64,000 nt of DNA from Deltaproteobacteria bacterium (GCA_002691205.1 NZHD01000108.1:1-64000), one strand, 5' to 3'. Counted from the first letter of the stretch, positions 25,518-34,920 are shown. Notes: a model not told the origin generated them from the letters alone. Numbers and translations are program-made.

Positions 25518-26984
25518 CTAGGGGTTAGCCGCGGCCGTTTCAGCTCGCTCTAAACCCAAATAATCCACCATGATCGAAAAAATCTCAGTCTGATGGAGCA
25601 TCACTGGAACTCGTCCGAATCCAACTCCGTTGGCCAAGATCGGCACCTGAACCCCCGTATGCTCTTCTGCGAAAAAATCAGTGGTGGCATAGTTCACAGC
25701 AATGTTGGCTCCATCGGCACCGCGCAAACGAACCAGATGACCGGGTGTAAACACAGCAATTCCCGTTTTGGAAAACAGACTTTCGTCAGGAACCAATTGA
25801 GCTGCATGTCCATGATCTGCTGTCACTATGATCAAAGTATCGGGATGGGTCTCCGAAAATTTGAGCGCGCTGTCTAAAGCTTCATTCAATTGCTCAACTT
25901 CGCCCACCGAACCGCACGCTTGACGACGATGAGCTTCTTTATCAATGGAAGCCGACTCCACCATCAAAAAAAACCCACGCTCATTTTCATAAGACAACTG
26001 CTTTAAGGCCACCTCCGTCATCTCTTTCAAGGTCGGCGTTCCTGAAAATTCGGGATTCGATTCACATTCCATCACCTCCGGAAGCTCGACGCTGCCCAGA
26101 TACCAGTGGATCCGATTTAAAAAACTAGGCGTTGGCATCTCAGCGGCACGCCCCCCTTCACCCCGCAATCGAGGAGGCAAAGTACTTTCGGCGAAAAGAC
26201 CAAGAAGCTTCTTGTCAACAGGAGCATTTCCTAACTCCTCTCGAGTCGTGACGACATAAAAACCATTGGCCTCTGCTTGCTCCCGAACTGTCATCGTTCC
26301 CGATTCATTCATAGGCTCAAAGTGCTGGGCCCCACCTCCGAGAACAACCTCTAAATCCGAGGCGGCGATCTGCTCAGAAACGGACCCCAGACCGCCATTT
26401 GAAATCAGATCAGCCGGGCACGCTTCCATCTTTATGCCTGAGTATTCGATCTCCACCATATTGGCCGGGTCTTCGCAAAATCTAAATCGCGTATGTGCCA
26501 CAAACGCAGCAGGCGTCGCATCGGTCACACTCGCGGTGGCTACGAGACCCGTCCGTATACCCGCTGCCTCTGCCATCTCGACAATTGTAGTCAAATCCTG
26601 GTCTGTCTTAGCGGTGGTGGCGAGGCGCCCTCGACTCGTGACGACTCCCGTCGACATCGAAGTTGCACTGTTCGCCGAATCGGCCACGAACACAGGAAGA
26701 CTCGGATCTTCCTCGGAGATCGTCAACACCTGAACCTGACCTCGAACAGGCAACTCATCCATAGATAGGCGACCGCGCGCACCGACAAGATAATTTCGAG
26801 CGATCGTAATTTGGTGATCATCCATTCCGTCGCCCACGATTAAAATCACATTGCGTGGACCACGGGCTTCAGTATCTACTGAGTTGATTCCGTCGGCCTG
26901 AAGCGCCCCGGCCATGGAAATTAAACCGAGAAAAAAAACGATGCAGACTCGCGAGATGGGGAAGTTCCCCAATTCTTTAATCAT
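25518..26984 (-). CDS. Alkaline phosphatase (PhoA family)
   Basis: A secreted phosphomonoesterase of 488 residues. A signal peptide (ISRVCIVFFLGLISMAGALQA) precedes NVILIVGDGMDDHQIT, which holds the first metal Asp. VFVADSANSATSMSTG contains the phospho-acceptor Ser (D-S-A). The metal-binding segments FFLMVESASIDKEAHRR and LIIVTADHGHAAQLV follow. The His beside the usual D-x-x-x-H position in the acidic ESASID segment differs from E. coli PhoA, so the metal set may vary. Long divergent C-terminal region to residue 488. No Pho box could be established upstream. Confidence 0.9.
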   Translation of the reverse strand: MIKELGNFPISRVCIVFFLGLISMAGALQADGINSVDTEARGPRNVILIVGDGMDDHQITIARNYLVGARGRLSMDELPVRGQVQVLTISEEDPSLPVFVADSANSATSMSTGVVTSRGRLATTAKTDQDLTTIVEMAEAAGIRTGLVATASVTDATPAAFVAHTRFRFCEDPANMVEIEYSGIKMEACPADLISNGGLGSVSEQIAASDLEVVLGGGAQHFEPMNESGTMTVREQAEANGFYVVTTREELGNAPVDKKLLGLFAESTLPPRLRGEGGRAAEMPTPSFLNRIHWYLGSVELPEVMECESNPEFSGTPTLKEMTEVALKQLSYENERGFFLMVESASIDKEAHRRQACGSVGEVEQLNEALDSALKFSETHPDTLIIVTADHGHAAQLVPDESLFSKTGIAVFTPGHLVRLRGADGANIAVNYATTDFFAEEHTGVQVPILANGVGFGRVPVMLHQTEIFSIMVDYLGLERAETAAANP

Positions 26985-27104
26985 CAGACATTCCTTCTCA
27001 ATCTACCCACAGACAGCGCTTTTGCGGCCATGGCTTTAAACCCATTCAAAGAGCATCAATCTTCCGGTGGAGGACACCGACGCTGAGAAAACTAAAAATG
27101 TAGG

Positions 27105-28004
27105 CTAGGCCTCTTCATTCGCTAAATCATTCCAGATGTCTTCAGCCCAACCCTTTAACATGAGTGCTTCTTCCCAGCGATCAGATATCTCGTACCCATC
27201 TGCACCCGTAATCCCATAAGGCGGAGGACCCAGTTCACAAAGGAAGGCGAGACGATCATCCGGACCGCTCCTTTCCTTCCACGAACGCATATTGGACTTC
27301 CACCATCCCCTAAAGAGATCAACCCATTCTTCATGCTGCTTAAAGGTCACCGGGATTTGAACTTGTTCTCGGTTAGCCACTCGACCCTGTAAGCAGTCTG
27401 ATCGTCCGATCAGTCGATCAAACAATGCTTGGTTTTCCTCTGAAATAGGAATCCTCAACTCGCGATTCACCACATAATGCGATAGATCAGCGCAAAGCCG
27501 CATTTCCGGAATCGCGTCAATCAGCTGAAGGGTAAAAAACATATCATTCGTGATGCATTCTCGATGCGTCTCAAAAAGAATAGGGACTTTTAGATCGCGG
27601 GAGATCGCTAACCATTCTCGAATAATCGGAATCGCGCCTTCAACGGTCAGCGGATACATCAACCCAATGACATTAACGAACGGAGCCTTCATTTCTTTCG
27701 CGAATTCAAGCAGAGGGACCATGTCTTCGATGCTGCAGGGGAAAATATTCATCAAGCAAGCTAAGTCATATTTCTCCATCCACGGACCAAAATCTCGGTA
27801 ATGGTCAATATCCTCGACCATTGGGTCAAGACTCACACCCCGATAGCCCGCGCTCGAAATTTTTTCAAAGCGCTCCTCTGTCGTCCATTCCCTGCCGTCA
27901 GGACGGCGTAACTCCATGGCCCAAAGTGATTGATACACGTCAAGATGCTGCAATCGAATTCTCCCAAGATTGAGATGTCTAGACTTGAGGCCAAAGCTTA
28001 GCAT
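27105..28004 (-). CDS. Sugar-phosphate isomerase/epimerase-like TIM-barrel protein
   Basis: A xylose-isomerase-like TIM-barrel of about 299 residues: LQHLDVYQSLWAMEL, YRGVSLDPMVEDIDHYRDFGPW, MKAPFVNVIGLMYPL, VPILFETHRECITND (metal-type E and H) and MRLCADLSHYVVNRE (D and H). These match the AP-endonuclease-2 family, whose members isomerise or epimerise sugars and polyols; the substrate is unknown. The frame extends to a GTG at 28049; I chose the ATG at 28004, but neither has a strong ribosome site. Divergent from the DJ-1/PfpI gene. Confidence 0.78.
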   Translation of the reverse strand: MLSFGLKSRHLNLGRIRLQHLDVYQSLWAMELRRPDGREWTTEERFEKISSAGYRGVSLDPMVEDIDHYRDFGPWMEKYDLACLMNIFPCSIEDMVPLLEFAKEMKAPFVNVIGLMYPLTVEGAIPIIREWLAISRDLKVPILFETHRECITNDMFFTLQLIDAIPEMRLCADLSHYVVNRELRIPISEENQALFDRLIGRSDCLQGRVANREQVQIPVTFKQHEEWVDLFRGWWKSNMRSWKERSGPDDRLAFLCELGPPPYGITGADGYEISDRWEEALMLKGWAEDIWNDLANEEA

Positions 28005-28180
28005 TCGTGACCGAATCGGCGGGCGGGCCCCTATTCGTGCACGCGGCACTCCAAAGAGTCCATGGCTCTCTCAAAACGGAAGTGCACTCAACGGCCCTAG
28101 AACATCTCTTCATCAAATCTCGGCGACCCTCAGCATATTCTGTAACCTCTGCGGCTCTAACTTTTTCCTATGGAGAGATC

Positions 28181-28789
28181 ATGACGGACGACAGCGGATT
28201 TACGATTGGAATTCTTCTTTTTGAAGACGTCGAGGAATTGGATATGGCTGGTCCATTTGAAGTTTTTGGCGTTGCTCTGAAAAGTGTTCCCAATGGAAAA
28301 TTGGTCACCGTCTCAGAGTCAGGCGAAAGCCTACGCTGCTTCAACGGTCTGCGCGTCCTCCCCGACTACGACTTTTCGGATTGCCCTCCCCTAGACATGA
28401 TTTTAGTTCCCGGCGGAATGGGAACTCGAACGCAAGTCTCAAACCCAAAGCTGATTGAATGGCTCGCCGATATTTCCAGTCAGTGCACGTGGGTGACGAG
28501 CGTTTGTACGGGGTCGCTCCTCTTGAGCGCGGCTGGTCAAACCGAAGGACGGAGAATTACAACACATTGGGCCTTCGCCGAAACCTTACGCGAGCTCTAT
28601 CCTAACACCACGGTGATCGAGAATGCCCGATACGTCTGCGATGAAAACCTCGTTACAGCGGCCGGTGTTTCTGCTGGAATCGATATGTCTCTCTGGCTGG
28701 TCGGTCAGATATGGAGCATAGACCTGGCTCAGACCACACAACGCATGATGGAGTACGACCCGAAGCCGCCCTACTCTTTGGACTCTTAA
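28181..28789 (+). CDS. DJ-1/PfpI (GATase1-like) family protein
   Basis: A 202-residue protein resembling isonitrile hydratase-type or AraC-associated GATase1-like domains: IGILLFEDVEELDMAGPFEVFG, DMILVPGGMGTRT, the nucleophile elbow VTSVCTGSLLLSAAGQTEGRRITTHW with a reactive-type Cys, and VTAAGVSAGIDMSLWLV. No DNA-binding domain is attached. It may be a hydratase or amidase; the substrate is unknown. The ATG at 28181 follows TGGAGAGATC, and the earlier open frame is unlikely to be translated. It converges on the P450 gene. Confidence 0.86.
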   Translation: MTDDSGFTIGILLFEDVEELDMAGPFEVFGVALKSVPNGKLVTVSESGESLRCFNGLRVLPDYDFSDCPPLDMILVPGGMGTRTQVSNPKLIEWLADISSQCTWVTSVCTGSLLLSAAGQTEGRRITTHWAFAETLRELYPNTTVIENARYVCDENLVTAAGVSAGIDMSLWLVGQIWSIDLAQTTQRMMEYDPKPPYSLDS

Positions 28790-28816
28790 GACAACTCCAC
28801 TCAAGACCAGAGAAAT

Positions 28817-30094
28817 CTAGCCAATTGGCCTTCCTGGAGAAAATTCGCACTCCATTCGCTTGATGCCATTGATGAAGTTGGACTGCAGTGGGACAGGCGG
28901 ACTGGTCACTTGAATATCTGGGATCCGTTCAAAAATCTTCTTGAACATCACCCCGATTTCGCGACGAGCCAGATTGGCTCCTAGGCAGTAATGGGGGCCT
29001 GGTCCTCCAAACCCAACATGATCGTTCGGTGTCCGGCCGATATCAAAACGATAGGGTTGATCAAAAACGGTCTCGTCTCGATTTCCCGACGAATACCAAA
29101 GCACAACCTTATCGCCTTCCTTGAAATCCTGCCCGGACAGCGTCGTGTCCTGTGTGCACGTTCGCCGCATATGGATCACAGGAGACGACCAACGAACAAT
29201 CTCTTCAATCGCCGTTGGCATCAACCCCTCAACGTCCTGCATCCAGCGTTTACGCTCATCGGGAAAATCACAGAGTGCCTTCAAACCATGACTGATTGAA
29301 TTTCGAGTCGTCTCGTTTCCAGCCACCACAAGAAGAATAAAAAAGGAAGCCAACTCGCTGTCGGTCATTGCCCCGTCTTCAAGTTCAGTATTCAAAAGCG
29401 CTGTTGTTAGATCGTCTTTGGGATTTTTCCTGCGTTCCTCCGCCATCTCTCCCATCAATCCAGCCAGGGTGGACCCGGCCTGCAGCGCGGCAACTTCAAC
29501 GTTTTCCAGTTCCTCTACAAACTCGGGATCACCCAGCCCCAGAATAATATTCGTCTGCTGTAAAACCACGGGGGCCTGACTTTCAGGAATTCCCATCATG
29601 TCGCAAATAATTTCCAGAGGTAGGGGCGCCGCTAAATCGGCCACCACATCGCATGTCCCCTGTTCAACGATCCGATCAATGACGCGGTCAGCACGTGCCT
29701 CCACATTGACCTCTATTTTTTTGAGCGCACGAGGCGTAAACCCTCGAGAAACAATTCGCCGCTGACGGCCGTGGCGGGGATCATCCATGTTGATCATGCC
29801 CCCAAAAAACTCAAGAAAGGCCGGCGGCATGTCGGCAATGGAGGTGGCCCCTTTTGCCGAGCTAAAAATATCAGGATTCCGGCTCGCTTCGCGAATATCA
29901 GAGTTACGCGTCAGAGACCAATAGCCCGGCCCCTTGGGAATAAACTCCGCATACTCGGCTTCTTTCATAAAGGGAATCGGCCGCTCCGCACGAAGAGTCG
30001 CAAAGGCGCCCTCTCGCTCCTCAATAGGCAGTGTCCAGAAATCAAGGCTTGATAGGTCGATCTCTTCCACAGAAAGAGTTTTTTGGATCTTCAT
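28817..30094 (-). CDS. Cytochrome P450 (CYP124/125/142-like)
   Basis: A soluble bacterial P450 of 425 residues. The I-helix has VVAGNETTRNSISHG, the K-helix EEIVRW (E-x-x-R), and the heme-ligand loop GFGGPGPHYCLGANLAR with the axial Cys. MDDPRHGRQRRIVSRGFTPRAL is typical of the mycobacterial sterol/methyl-branched-lipid hydroxylases CYP124, CYP125 and CYP142, which it resembles throughout. The likely role is terminal hydroxylation of a sterol side chain or branched lipid; that is inference from family resemblance. Electrons may come from the ferredoxin at 13.8 kb. Divergent from an acyl-CoA dehydrogenase gene, with 74 nt between starts, so the two may be co-regulated. Confidence 0.92.
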   Translation of the reverse strand: MKIQKTLSVEEIDLSSLDFWTLPIEEREGAFATLRAERPIPFMKEAEYAEFIPKGPGYWSLTRNSDIREASRNPDIFSSAKGATSIADMPPAFLEFFGGMINMDDPRHGRQRRIVSRGFTPRALKKIEVNVEARADRVIDRIVEQGTCDVVADLAAPLPLEIICDMMGIPESQAPVVLQQTNIILGLGDPEFVEELENVEVAALQAGSTLAGLMGEMAEERRKNPKDDLTTALLNTELEDGAMTDSELASFFILLVVAGNETTRNSISHGLKALCDFPDERKRWMQDVEGLMPTAIEEIVRWSSPVIHMRRTCTQDTTLSGQDFKEGDKVVLWYSSGNRDETVFDQPYRFDIGRTPNDHVGFGGPGPHYCLGANLARREIGVMFKKIFERIPDIQVTSPPVPLQSNFINGIKRMECEFSPGRPIG

Positions 30095-30168
30095 TTACGT
30101 GCCTCCTTGGGACTACGGTACCATTCACCGCTTACGTAGCCACATAATCGAGATATTGAGGAGAAGAA

Positions 30169-31407
30169 ATGATCGAATGGAGCGACTCGCAACTCATGAT
30201 TCGGGATGCATTTCGCCGGTTTGTCGAGGCCGAGATTGTTCCCCATGTAGAAGAACTTGAGCATGGCAGCACTCCTCCCTACGAAATTTTGAGGAAGATG
30301 TACACGGCCTTTGGAATGAGCGAAATGGCGGCCTCCCGCTTCGATGAACAAATTGCCAGAGAAAAGAGGGGGGAAACTAAAAAGAAGAGTCCTACACCAA
30401 AAGACCCCGCCACAGCCGCGGACCAAGCGGCCGCTCAGCTGATCCCGATCATTGAACTTTGTCGATATTGCCCGGGCATGGTGACCGCTATGGGTGTGAG
30501 CGTGGGCCTCGCTGCGGGTTCCATTCTCTCTAAAGGAACCACTGAGCAAAAAACACGCTGGGCGCGGGATCTTCTCACTCTCGATAAAATCGGGGCTTGG
30601 GCCATTACCGAGCCTGGCTCAGGTTCAGATGCCTTCGGGGGGATGCGTTCATCGGCTCGGAGAGACGGCGACGAGTTTATTCTAAACGGCTCGAAAACAT
30701 TTATTACCAATGGGCCTCATGCCGATACAACCATTTTTATCTGTAAGCTTGAAGAAGAAGGAGTCGATGTCAGGGACCGAGCTATTCTTAACTTTGTGCT
30801 CGATCGGGGGATGCCTGGCTTTGAGCAGTCTCCCCCCCTGCGTAAAATGGGACTCCATTCTTCTCCAACGGGTGAACTCTTTTTACAAGATGTCCGAGTG
30901 GGTGCAGATCGACTCCTGGGCGGACTCGAGTCACTTACACGATCTGGCGGAGGCCGCTCCAGCGCAAAGGATACCTTTCAAACAGAACGATCAGGCGTAG
31001 CCTGTATGGCCTTGGGCATGGTTGAAAGATGTCTTGAACTCTCGCTCTCCTACTCCAGAGAACGCGTCCAATTTGGTCAAGCCATCGGTGAATTCCAACT
31101 TATCCAAGATAAAATTGCACGCATGGAAGTCGCTCGTATGAATCTACAAAACCTTGTCTTTAGAACGATCGAACTCTCGGCGCATGGAAAGACTATGAGT
31201 TTCGCTGAGGCTTCAGCCATGAAGCTTTACTCCGCACGGGCTGCGGTCGAAGTCGCTATGGAGGCCGTTCAGATCCATGGAGGAAACGGTTACATGTCTG
31301 AGTACGTGGTGGAGCAGCTTGCTCGCGATTCAAAGGTTCTCCAAATTTATGCCGGGACCGACGAGATCCAAATACGTGCGATTGCAAAGGAATTATTGGC
31401 GGGCTAG
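30169..31407 (+). CDS. Acyl-CoA dehydrogenase
   Basis: FAD-dependent alpha-beta desaturation of an acyl-CoA. The 412-residue protein has WAITEPGSGSDAFGGMRSSA (FAD/substrate loop), FILNGSKTFITNGPHAD, SRERVQFGQAIGEFQLIQDKIA and QIHGGNGYMSEY. The usual catalytic Glu in the IYEGT motif is replaced: the sequence is IYAGTDEIQ. A Glu in FQTERSGVACMALG occupies the position used by isovaleryl- and long-chain-type enzymes, suggesting a branched substrate. A Lys/Pro-rich insert lies near residues 63-85. GAGGAG precedes the ATG at 30169. Divergent from the P450 gene. Confidence 0.92.
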   Translation: MIEWSDSQLMIRDAFRRFVEAEIVPHVEELEHGSTPPYEILRKMYTAFGMSEMAASRFDEQIAREKRGETKKKSPTPKDPATAADQAAAQLIPIIELCRYCPGMVTAMGVSVGLAAGSILSKGTTEQKTRWARDLLTLDKIGAWAITEPGSGSDAFGGMRSSARRDGDEFILNGSKTFITNGPHADTTIFICKLEEEGVDVRDRAILNFVLDRGMPGFEQSPPLRKMGLHSSPTGELFLQDVRVGADRLLGGLESLTRSGGGRSSAKDTFQTERSGVACMALGMVERCLELSLSYSRERVQFGQAIGEFQLIQDKIARMEVARMNLQNLVFRTIELSAHGKTMSFAEASAMKLYSARAAVEVAMEAVQIHGGNGYMSEYVVEQLARDSKVLQIYAGTDEIQIRAIAKELLAG

Positions 31408-31464
31408 CTAAATATAAACACCCATCTCCCAGCGGGGCTTAACTCAGACTCATCGTGAGGAACT

Positions 31465-31857
31465 ATGAATCCACGCACAGCTTGCTGGCTCATCTTTATC
31501 ACCCTTGCACTGACAGTCCCCCTTCCGCTGCTTGGACCTTTTCCCGTGCTGGCGCCCGCCGTTCGGTATCTGCTTCTCGCGACTGTGACCTCTTCCGTGG
31601 CACTCGTCGAAGGGGCCTCTGGGCCTGTTCCACTTATCCTTCTTCTCTTTGCCGTTCATGCCCTCGTTTACCTCGTTTTAGAATGGCTCGTGGCCGCCCT
31701 CCTCGCGCGAAGTCTTTCCCGTCTAACTCGTCCTAGCCGTAGGTTGATCGTATTAACGACGTGCGGATTCCTCTTTCTGATGGCCATCACTTTCAATCTT
31801 TATCACATGCCCTTTGGAACGAATCCGAAGGCGAACTTATTCGGCTTACTCTCGTGA
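31465..31857 (+). CDS. Small multi-pass membrane protein, unknown function
   Basis: A 130-residue hydrophobic protein with about four membrane segments: CWLIFITLALTVPLPLLG, YLLLATVTSSVALVEG, VPLILLLFAVHALVYLVL and LIVLTTCGFLFLMAITF. The last lies just before a short polar tail. I do not recognise the family. GTGAGGA is well placed before the ATG. Its stop codon overlaps a GTG start of the DUF3604 gene (GTGA), so the two are probably translationally coupled. Confidence 0.7.
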   Translation: MNPRTACWLIFITLALTVPLPLLGPFPVLAPAVRYLLLATVTSSVALVEGASGPVPLILLLFAVHALVYLVLEWLVAALLARSLSRLTRPSRRLIVLTTCGFLFLMAITFNLYHMPFGTNPKANLFGLLS

Positions 31858-33926
31858 AAATAATGCCGAGAGTCATCCTGCTGCTCCTCGCTCTCTTCCT
31901 CGGAATTTCGAATGCCGAGACTCATCTTGATTTTGAACGGACAGAAGAACGAGAGGATTGTCTGGATTACCAACCTCTTAGACAGCCCTTTTTTGGAGAC
32001 ACCCATGTTCATACGGCTTTTTCATTTGATGCCTGGGGTCAAGGCACGCTCGCAGGTCCGGGAGATGCCTATCGATTCGCTAAAGGCGAATCCATCGGTA
32101 TGCAGCCCTATGCGAAAGACGGAACACCCTCGCGTAAAATCCAACTACGACGACCACTTGACTACGCCGTCGTCACTGACCACAGCGATCTCATGGGTGA
32201 GACTCGGATTTGCCAAGACAAAACTCTAGAAGGATATAACTCTTTAATTTGTCGAGTCGTTCGGCGCTTTCCAAAGCTCGGGTATGCACTTATCAATGGT
32301 CACGTGTACAGCAGCCTTTCGCCTGAACGCTATTCCTTTTGCGGTGCGAACGGAGAGACTTGCATTGCTGCGGGCATGAAGCCTTGGATCGAAATTCAAA
32401 AGGCTGCCGAGCGGCATTACGACCGCACGGAAGCATGTCAATTCACCAGTTTCGTGGGTTATGAATGGACGGGTATGCCCGGAGGCAACAATATCCATCG
32501 CAACGTGATCTTTCGGAATCAAAACACCCAGGAATATCCTACAACTTACATCGAAACGCCCAGTCAAGAGGGGCTCTGGGAAGCGCTCCACCGAGAGTGT
32601 ATCAGCGCTGAGAATGGGTGCGATGTCCTCGCTATCCCACATAACTCCAATGTGAGCGGAGGACTTCTTTTCACAACGACTCGCTCAGACGGAAAGCCTT
32701 TCACGGAAGAAGACCTCTACACGCGAAGGTCACTTGAGACATTAGTCGAGATCACTCAACACAAAGGAGACAGTGAGTGCAGGATCAGCGCTGAAGATGA
32801 ACTTTGTCTCTATGAAACACTCACTTATCCGAAGATGTCAGACATGATGGGCTCTCGTGCTGACCCGAATGACCTTACTCAAAACATCTACGTTCGAGAA
32901 GTTCTAAGTGAGGGTCTCTCTCAATTTAATCGCCAAGGCGTGAACCCGTTCAAGTTTGGCATCATTGCAGCCACAGACACCCACCTGGGTGCGCCTGGCA
33001 AAGTCGACGAAGACCGGTTCGATGGACATGCAGCGGGCACTGTAGATGCTCGTTTTGAAGTACCTCTTTTCCCCGACCGTTCTGATTTCAACCCTGGTGG
33101 CTTAGGCGTCTTTTGGGCAGAAGAAAATTCACGCGACTCTCTGTTCGCCGCCATGCGCAGACGCGAGGCCTATGGAACGAGTGGGCCAAGAATGACCGTC
33201 CGCTTTTTTGGCGGCTGGGATTACCCCCTCGATCTCTGCCAAGAGCCGGATTTCGTAGCTCAGGGCTACCGCCAAGGCGTACCTATGGGGGGAGACCTTC
33301 CCGTGATCAAGGAGTCTGGGAAAAAGCCTCGCTTTGCCGTCTCGGCCCTACGCGACCCCGGTGGCGAAGGGGCCCCGAGCCATCCCCTTGAAAGGATTCA
33401 GATCATTAAAGGCTGGACTCAAGATGGACAGAGTAAAGAACGCGTCTTTGACGTCGCAGGTTCCGCGACTCCTCAAAATGCTCTTGATCTCGAGACCTGC
33501 ACCACAAGTGCTCAGGGACAAGGCCAACTCTGCACCGTTTGGGAGGACCCTGATTTTGACCCCCTGTCTCCGGCGTTTTATTACGTCCGAGTGCTTGAGG
33601 TACCGAGTTGCCGATGGAATCAGTATGCATGCAACGCTCGCAATGTGGACTGCAGCCAGAACGATCTGACTTCAGAAGAGTCTGAGTTCTGCTGTGAGGG
33701 CGAAGCTCCGAAACAGATCAGAGAGAGAGCTTGGACATCCCCGATCTGGTATTCACCCACGACCAAAGACCCAAATCAACCCAAAAGCCACTCGGGCTCT
33801 GTCGCACCTCAAGATTCCACAGCTCCGCGGAACGCCTCATTCGCACCCGAAGCCACCACCGATCAATCCTCAGAGGGCTCCATAGAATCACCGCCTGAGG
33901 ACACAGGTTCGGGCATAGCCTCTTGA
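31854..33926 (+). CDS. DUF3604 family exported protein
   Basis: A 690-residue exported protein. A signal peptide follows the start (MPRVILLLLALFLGISNA). The DUF3604 core shows PFFGDTHVHTAFSFDAW, DYAVVTDHSDLMGETRICQ, CDVLAIPHNSNVSGG, KFGIIAATDTHLGAPG, and GLGVFWAEENSRDSLFAAMRRREAYGTSGPRM in the C-terminal half. The His/Asp motifs resemble PHP-type metal sites, so a metal-dependent hydrolase is plausible; no reaction is established. A Ser/Pro-rich tail ends the protein. I chose the GTG at 31854 because it overlaps the preceding stop; an ATG three codons on is equally possible. Confidence 0.88.
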   Translation: MKIMPRVILLLLALFLGISNAETHLDFERTEEREDCLDYQPLRQPFFGDTHVHTAFSFDAWGQGTLAGPGDAYRFAKGESIGMQPYAKDGTPSRKIQLRRPLDYAVVTDHSDLMGETRICQDKTLEGYNSLICRVVRRFPKLGYALINGHVYSSLSPERYSFCGANGETCIAAGMKPWIEIQKAAERHYDRTEACQFTSFVGYEWTGMPGGNNIHRNVIFRNQNTQEYPTTYIETPSQEGLWEALHRECISAENGCDVLAIPHNSNVSGGLLFTTTRSDGKPFTEEDLYTRRSLETLVEITQHKGDSECRISAEDELCLYETLTYPKMSDMMGSRADPNDLTQNIYVREVLSEGLSQFNRQGVNPFKFGIIAATDTHLGAPGKVDEDRFDGHAAGTVDARFEVPLFPDRSDFNPGGLGVFWAEENSRDSLFAAMRRREAYGTSGPRMTVRFFGGWDYPLDLCQEPDFVAQGYRQGVPMGGDLPVIKESGKKPRFAVSALRDPGGEGAPSHPLERIQIIKGWTQDGQSKERVFDVAGSATPQNALDLETCTTSAQGQGQLCTVWEDPDFDPLSPAFYYVRVLEVPSCRWNQYACNARNVDCSQNDLTSEESEFCCEGEAPKQIRERAWTSPIWYSPTTKDPNQPKSHSGSVAPQDSTAPRNASFAPEATTDQSSEGSIESPPEDTGSGIAS

Positions 33927-34117
33927 TCGCAAAAGCCAATCGAAGACCACGCGCCCTCATCGCATTCCATCATTGAACCGCCCTGACACATCTGACTCTT
34001 CTCCGGATATACACTCCGGTTGTAGACACATCCACCCTCCTCAGAGTAAGACTGGAAAGGGAACGCCACCGAAAACAAAAAAATCGCAGCCATCAGGGAC
34101 CGTCTTGAATGAATCAT
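33863..34117 (-). CDS. Small secreted Cys-containing protein
   Basis: An 84-residue precursor with a signal peptide (RRSLMAAIFLFSVAFPFQSYS) and a short mature part with four Cys: GGCVYNRSVYPEKSQMCQGG and MMECDEGAWSSIGFCDQEA. The C-x-YN-x-x-Y-x(n)-G-x(n)-C pattern is reminiscent of DUF1496 proteins, which I cannot confirm. The ATG at 34117 has GAGGAG about 10 nt upstream, strong support for translation. Its 3' end overlaps the end of the convergent DUF3604 gene by 64 nt. Function unknown. Confidence 0.68.
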   Translation of the reverse strand: MIHSRRSLMAAIFLFSVAFPFQSYSEEGGCVYNRSVYPEKSQMCQGGSMMECDEGAWSSIGFCDQEAMPEPVSSGGDSMEPSED

Positions 34118-34203
34118 TTTAAAGATCTCCTCGCCTCCTATTGTACCAGTCAACCCTGATTCCATCGAGTTAATAAAGGATCACCACTGCTCGCTAGATT
34201 TCA

Positions 34204-34836
34204 TCAAGCTCTATGGATCTCGACAGGAGTACCCTTGCGCCAGCGACGGACTGAATTAACTAAAAAAACTTCTTCAGCCTCATCGAGACTCGAGACGGGT
34301 ATCACCGCCTCTTCGATCTCACCTGTGGCCAAAAGGTAAGCTCGAAAGGTTCCGGGCAACAATCCGCACTCCAGGGCAGGCGTCAATCGCCGGCCCTTCA
34401 TCTCAAGAACCAAGTTCGCCGAGCAACTCTCGGTCAATTCTCCACGCTCATTCCAAAGCACCACATCGTCTGCCTCCGGATGTAACCTCAAAGCTTCGTC
34501 GTATGTCTCGCGCTGACTTGTTTTGTGCCGCAGGAAGAGGTTGCTGCTCTGGACCGGACGCCGAGAAAGCGAATACACAATCGTGTCACTCGGGTGAATA
34601 ATCTCTGCCTCCACCCGTATCTCGCCCTGTTCCGAGACTTCAATTCGAACCTTTCGAGAATCAGATGAAAAGCCTTGGGCCAAATCCAAAGCTTTTTTTT
34701 CAATCGACTTTAGGTCGGCCTGACGATCAAAATGTGCAGCCGTCAGCGCCAGCCTCTTAAGGTGCAAATCAAAAAGGAAATAACCTGAATTCGGCTCCCA
34801 AAGAAGAGCCTCAAAGATCGAAAAATCATCTTTCAT
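34204..34836 (-). CDS. Aminotransferase class IV, 4-amino-4-deoxychorismate lyase-like
   Basis: A PLP enzyme of 210 residues, probably converting aminodeoxychorismate to 4-aminobenzoate for folate. The N-terminus FSIFEALLWEPNSGYFLFDLHLKRL, the catalytic-Lys segment LRHKTSQRETYDEAL, DDVVLWNERGELTES and LTPALECGLLPGTFRAYLL match the PabC domain usually found fused behind PabB. Here it stands alone and no pabB is adjacent. Length equals that domain and is shorter than free-standing PabC. Could also act on another class IV substrate. Confidence 0.83.
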   Translation of the reverse strand: MKDDFSIFEALLWEPNSGYFLFDLHLKRLALTAAHFDRQADLKSIEKKALDLAQGFSSDSRKVRIEVSEQGEIRVEAEIIHPSDTIVYSLSRRPVQSSNLFLRHKTSQRETYDEALRLHPEADDVVLWNERGELTESCSANLVLEMKGRRLTPALECGLLPGTFRAYLLATGEIEEAVIPVSSLDEAEEVFLVNSVRRWRKGTPVEIHRA

Positions 34837-34920
34837 AAGAGAACTTTCGTCGAAGGTTACCTGATCTCGTTTCAGTCTCGGGCTGAATCAATGACGCCCC
34901 CTCATGAGAAGCCTCTCATC

